NCBI GenBank assembly: GCA_005880075.1
Contig: VBJT01000107.1
Coordinates: 1-6,681 of the forward strand
Direction: 5' to 3'
Source of the DNA: Chloroflexota bacterium
Lineage (GTDB): Bacteria; Chloroflexota; Dehalococcoidia; SM23-28-2; RBG-16-64-32
DNA length: 6,681 nt
Shown: positions 4,117 to 6,681 of the stretch, piece after piece
How the letters are laid out: every line of letters starts with the position of its first letter
How positions within the stretch are numbered: the stretch's first letter is position 1
Program-made: the position numbers and the translations under genes
The notes under the pieces: model-generated
What the model saw: only the letters and a program-made list of their open reading frames with translations
The model's database searches: none
What the model was told of the DNA's origin: nothing

Positions 4117-5468
4117 TGGAACTCCGCATGCAATACGCCACCAGCCGCGATGGCGTTCGCATCGCTTTCGGGACGGCCGGCAAGGGATCGCCGCTGATCG
4201 TGCGCGTACCCAGCCTGCCGTTCGTGCACAGCCAGCTCGAGTGGAGCCAGGGCAGCGAGTTCTTCGATCAGCTGGCCGAGAACTGGACCGTCGTCCAATA
4301 CGATCCGCGCGGCACAGGACTCTCCGATCGGGACGTGGACGAATTCTCGATGCAGAAGCGGCTGCTGGACCTCGAGGCAGTAGCAGGAAAACTTGGCCTG
4401 GAGAGGTTCGTGCTGCACGGCATCGGCTGGGGCGGGCCCATTGCCGTGACATATGCGGTCCAGAATCCAGACCGTGTCAGTCATTTGATCCTGGACGACA
4501 CGCAGGCCCGGACGGAGGACTTCTTCAACGTCCCGCAAATGCGGGCGCTCGATCAGCTCACAACGGATTGGGACGCATTCCTAGAATATCTGGCGTTCAT
4601 GATCTACGGGGTTGGCAGGGAGGCAGCTAGGCCTGTAGTCGAGTTCTTTAGGGCTGGCGTCACGCAAGAGAAGGCCACCCTGATATCCGCTGGGGCCCGA
4701 CAAGACGACGTGAACGAGCTCTTGCCGGCAATCAGTATGCCGACTCTGGTGCTTTCGCACTCCGCGGTATCGAAGCAGTACTTGGAGGCGGCCCGGGACA
4801 TGGCCGCAAGAATCCCCGACGCCCGGCTGGGAATGCTGGACGGGTTGCCGACGGCGGACCTCCAGAAGGTAATCCGCGCGATTGGGGAGCTGGTGGGGAC
4901 GGAAACTAGAGCCGCGGAGCGGGCCCGGAGCGAAGGGCGCCGCGAGGAGTCGGGGGTCCGCACGATCCTGTTCACGGATATGGTGGAGCACACGCCCATG
5001 ATGCATCGTCTCGGCGACAAGGCCGGCCGCGACGTTCTGCGCGAGCACGAGAATCTCACTCGTGACATCCTGCGCGCGCACGGCGGATCGGAGGTGAAGT
5101 CGATGGGAGATGGGTTCATGGCCTCCTTCGCATCGCCGGCCGGCGCCGTAGAGTGTGCGATCACGCTGCAACGCGCGTTCGAGGAACTGCACCACGGCCC
5201 AGGCGCAGACCCCGAGAAGGAACCGATACATATTCGGATCGGCCTGAACGCGGGCGAGCCGATCGAAGAGGGAGGCGACCTCTTCGGCGCGACCGTCATC
5301 ATGGCCTCGCGGATCGCCGCTCACGCGAAGAGCGGCGAGATCTTGGCCTCAGACGTCGTACGCGGGCTTTGCTCAGGCAAGGGCTTCCTCTTCGCTGACC
5401 GCGGCGAGAATGTGCTGCGCGGCTTCGAGGACGCCGTCCGGCTCTACGAGATCAGCTGGCAGCCGTAG
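4116..5468 (+). CDS. Alpha/beta-hydrolase-like sensor fused to class III adenylate cyclase
   Basis: The product is 450 residues and soluble. Residues about 6-262 follow the alpha/beta-hydrolase fold, with QYDPRGTGLSDRD (61-73) and a nucleophile elbow at 101-107. The elbow reads HGIGWGG, so Gly104 replaces the catalytic Ser. The usual acid segment is SHSAVSKQ (214-221) without Asp, and the late His is missing from DGLPTADLQ, so this half is probably catalytically dead. A charged linker (about 263-278) leads to the cyclase (about 281-448). There FTDM gives metal ligand Asp288, VKSMGDG gives adenine-selecting Lys328 and metal ligand Asp332, and DLFGATVIMASR gives Asp388 and Arg399. Ile395 stands where a transition-state Asn is usual. 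Lys328 and Asp388 favour ATP over GTP. Mycobacterium tuberculosis Rv1900c has the same domain order. It likely makes cAMP as a dimer, tuned by a ligand in the hydrolase pocket, which is inference. Confidence 0.92.
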   Translation: MELRMQYATSRDGVRIAFGTAGKGSPLIVRVPSLPFVHSQLEWSQGSEFFDQLAENWTVVQYDPRGTGLSDRDVDEFSMQKRLLDLEAVAGKLGLERFVLHGIGWGGPIAVTYAVQNPDRVSHLILDDTQARTEDFFNVPQMRALDQLTTDWDAFLEYLAFMIYGVGREAARPVVEFFRAGVTQEKATLISAGARQDDVNELLPAISMPTLVLSHSAVSKQYLEAARDMAARIPDARLGMLDGLPTADLQKVIRAIGELVGTETRAAERARSEGRREESGVRTILFTDMVEHTPMMHRLGDKAGRDVLREHENLTRDILRAHGGSEVKSMGDGFMASFASPAGAVECAITLQRAFEELHHGPGADPEKEPIHIRIGLNAGEPIEEGGDLFGATVIMASRIAAHAKSGEILASDVVRGLCSGKGFLFADRGENVLRGFEDAVRLYEISWQP

Positions 5469-5497
5469 AGAGCCAGAAATCGGCTTACGAAGTGAAC

Positions 5498-5532
5498 ACG
5501 ACCGGGCTATCGACCCGGTCGTATTCTTATTC
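5498..5532 (+). terminator. Rho-independent terminator between convergent genes
   Basis: ACGACCGGG (5498-5506) and CCCGGTCGT (5514-5522) form a perfect 9-bp stem with a 7-base loop. It is followed by ATTCTTATTC, a fairly U-rich tail. It starts 29 bases after the cyclase stop. On the minus strand the tail (GTTCACTTCG) is poorer, but the same hairpin could also slow transcripts coming from csbD. Confidence 0.75.
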
Positions 5533-5549
5533 GGTTGTGATTGCTTCTG

Positions 5550-5696
5550 CTAGCCGAACTTCTCTTTGGCTCGGCCCTTCAGCTGTTCGGCCTTGCCCTT
5601 GGCCTGCGTCGAGCGCTTGCCGGTCACCTTGCCGGCTGTCTCGCGGGCCTTACCCTTGGTCCGGTCGATCGTACCTTTCACCTTCGCGTCTGCCAT
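5550..5696 (-). CDS. CsbD family general stress protein
   Basis: The product is only 48 residues. The ATG at 5696 is preceded by AAGGAGG about 8 bases upstream, an excellent site. The sequence is the hallmark lysine-rich, low-complexity helical repeat of CsbD: KVKGTIDRTKGKARETAGKV (5-24), then QAKGKAEQLKGRAKEKFG (31-48). Its roughly 11-residue spacing of Lys-Gly-x-Ala resembles stress proteins of the LEA kind. There is no Cys, Trp or membrane segment. In Bacillus, csbD belongs to the sigma-B stress regulon; its molecular role remains poorly defined. It is slightly shorter than the usual 55-70 residues. It starts 46 bases after the ferritin-like gene on the same strand and is probably cotranscribed with it. 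Confidence 0.9.
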   Translation of the reverse strand: MADAKVKGTIDRTKGKARETAGKVTGKRSTQAKGKAEQLKGRAKEKFG

Positions 5697-5742
5697 GACA
5701 CGTCCTCCTTTCCTCTTGACTCGCTACGAGGCTTCTCCCCTG

Positions 5743-6333
5743 CTAGATCATCTTTTCGCGTGACTGGCGCGCCCGGGCGGCGCCGATGGCCGTCTTGACT
5801 TCCTTCTCCTCCTCCGGAGGCGGCAGGACGGCCTTCATCCCGAGGGACTTGATCCATAGCTCGCGCGCCCAGCCCATTGTGTGGTACAGGTGCTCGTCCT
5901 CCTGGTCTTCGACTTGCGAGTGCGCCTCCTTCAGGGCCTTTGCTTCCTGGCCCGAAAGCTCCCTGGCAAGCTCGCCGATCAGTTCCCAATTCTGGTGGTC
6001 CTTTGTCTCGGCAAGGACGACGCATTCGGCGGCGACGAGCTCGGCCAGCTCTCCCGGCACGGCCTGCTGAACCATCGTCATTGCCTTGATGAAGGACTCA
6101 CCGAGGTGGCGGACGACTTCGCGGCCGGGCGTCTGGCGGTTGGCGTCGAGCCCGAGCTGATCAAAGATCTGGAGGACGATCCGCTGGTGGTTCTGCGTCT
6201 CTTCTAAGTATTTCCGCCATTCCTCGCGTAGCTCATCTGTCTGCGCGCACTCGATCGCCGTCTTGTAAACCTTCTCTCCGCCCAATTCGGTCTCGAGAGC
6301 TTGATACAGTAGTTCTTCGGCCTGCTTGTTCAC
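5743..6333 (-). CDS. Ferritin-like helical protein
   Basis: The product is 196 residues from a GTG at 6333, with AAGGA 6 bases upstream. It is almost wholly helical: helices at about 4-30, 33-60, 94-125 and 127-160, plus a shorter one at about 71-90, as in a four-helix ferritin-like bundle. Acidic and His residues lie at bundle-facing spacing: Glu16/Glu20, Glu45 with His49 (EETQNHQ), Glu103, Glu109 with His113 (AETKDHQ), and Glu145 with His148 (EDEH). Most pairs are E-x3-H rather than the canonical diiron E-x2-H, so metal binding is unproven. The tail has LPPPEEEKEVKTAIGAARAR. There is no signal peptide or membrane segment. Possible roles are iron or peroxide handling under stress, in keeping with csbD next door. 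A purely structural helical-bundle protein is the main alternative. Confidence 0.65.
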   Translation of the reverse strand: MNKQAEELLYQALETELGGEKVYKTAIECAQTDELREEWRKYLEETQNHQRIVLQIFDQLGLDANRQTPGREVVRHLGESFIKAMTMVQQAVPGELAELVAAECVVLAETKDHQNWELIGELARELSGQEAKALKEAHSQVEDQEDEHLYHTMGWARELWIKSLGMKAVLPPPEEEKEVKTAIGAARARQSREKMI

Positions 6334-6383
6334 TGAGTATCCTTCCCTTAACTCACCCCGTACCCGGAGTCGCTTGATGGCTG

Positions 6384-6412
6384 CTGTTACGTTAGCGGTG
6401 GCCGCGTTTCAA
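6384..6412 (-). promoter_or_regulatory. Candidate promoter of the ferritin-like/csbD operon
   Basis: On the minus strand TTGAAA (6412-6407) matches the -35 consensus at five of six positions. TAACAG (6389-6384) follows after 17 bases but is a poor -10. The leader would be about 45 bases. Read-through from ruvA is possible because no clear terminator separates them. Confidence 0.25.
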
Positions 6413-6439
6413 GCATGCGATGTTGCACATCAGCGCGGT

Positions 6440-6470
6440 ATCGATTCCGTCTCATTTGGAGCGGATCGAT
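6440..6470. repeat. Bulged 12-bp hairpin between ruvA and the ferritin-like gene
   Basis: ATCGAT-CCG-CTC on the left arm (6440-6453, with single bulged T at 6446 and 6450) pairs perfectly with GAGCGGATCGAT (6459-6470) around the loop ATTTG. It lies 40 bases after the ruvA stop. No T-run follows on either strand, so it is not a standard terminator. It may protect the ruvA mRNA end or bind a protein. Confidence 0.5.
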
Positions 6471-6509
6471 TGAGGCCGGGCGCTACTGGGCCAGGGCTAC
6501 GCGGGACAG

Positions 6510-6681
6510 TCAGTCTGCGCGCGCGCGGGCGAAGTGGGCGAGTGCGAGCCGTACCTTCTCCTCGATCGGTGCGTCGGCGGGCAAATCACTTCGTGCCACA
6601 GCATCCGCCGCTTCTGTCTGCGAGTAACCGAGGCCCATCAGCGCCGCGACCACTTCCTCGGACTCGACGCCCGGCACGCCG
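6510..6681 (-). CDS. ruvA: Holliday junction helicase subunit RuvA, C-terminal end (5' part off window)
   Basis: Only the last 56 residues are visible; the gene enters from the right edge and ends at the TGA at 6512-6510. The sequence is the small three-helix RuvA domain III: EEVVAALMGLGYSQTEAADA (8-27), then LPADAPIEEKVRLALAHFAR (33-52). The pattern 'ALxxLGYSxxEAxxAV ... EEKVRxAL' is characteristic. In RuvA this domain contacts RuvB and controls branch migration at Holliday junctions during recombination repair; the DNA-binding domains I and II are off window. In many bacteria ruvB follows ruvA directly, but here the next gene on the strand is a ferritin-like protein, so ruvB must be elsewhere. 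No LexA box can be judged because the promoter is not in view. Confidence 0.82.
   Translation of the reverse strand, partial: GVPGVESEEVVAALMGLGYSQTEAADAVARSDLPADAPIEEKVRLALAHFARARAD

Noticed and set aside
4581..5324. Two minus-strand open frames opposite the cyclase
   Set aside because: The plus-strand cyclase motifs are unmistakable; the opposite frames show no family motif and skewed composition.
1..6681. CRISPR array, tRNA, rRNA, transposase or phage gene
   Set aside because: I found no regular spacer-repeat series, no tRNA- or rRNA-like sequence, and no transposase, integrase or phage structural motif.

Overview
This GC-rich bacterial window has three transcription blocks. A minus-strand block (about 1-1401) and a plus-strand block (about 1972-5468) diverge from a gene-poor gap, and a second minus-strand block (about 5550-6681) converges on the plus block. 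An F420-type (DUF385) oxidoreductase, an alpha/beta-hydrolase–cyclase fusion, CsbD and a 'GPKTPEGKARVRLN' protein together suggest Chloroflexota, with Actinobacteriota the main alternative. This assignment is inference from family content; no rRNA or tRNA is present to test it.

Left block (minus strand): an ECF sigma factor is followed by a start/stop-overlapping gene for a membrane protein with an anti-sigma-like N-terminus, then by a small membrane protein cut by the window edge. The membrane half of the anti-sigma resembles the mercury importer MerT, with a vicinal Cys pair in the first helix. The small protein has a Cys-Pro in its membrane helix and a Cys/Met/His cluster just after it. 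I read the trio as a possible metal- or thiol-responsive sigma switch, probably autoregulated from a promoter near 1420-1446. This is the most interesting part of the window.

Gap 1402-1971: it holds the sigma promoter candidate, an inverted repeat, one doubtful small minus-strand ORF, and an AT-rich patch with short repeats.

Plus-strand block: a hypothetical gene broken by a frame change near 2300; a small hypothetical gene (TTG start); a DUF385 deazaflavin-dependent oxidoreductase; a GNAT acetyltransferase; and a 450-residue alpha/beta-hydrolase–class III cyclase fusion. In the fusion, all three hydrolase catalytic residues appear to be missing while most cyclase residues are kept, so the N-terminal half is probably a ligand sensor. 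A strong hairpin terminator at 5498-5522 ends this block.

Right block (minus strand): the 3' end of ruvA (cut by the window edge), then a ferritin-like helical protein and a 48-residue CsbD stress protein, the last two probably an operon. A 12-bp bulged hairpin lies between ruvA and the ferritin-like gene.
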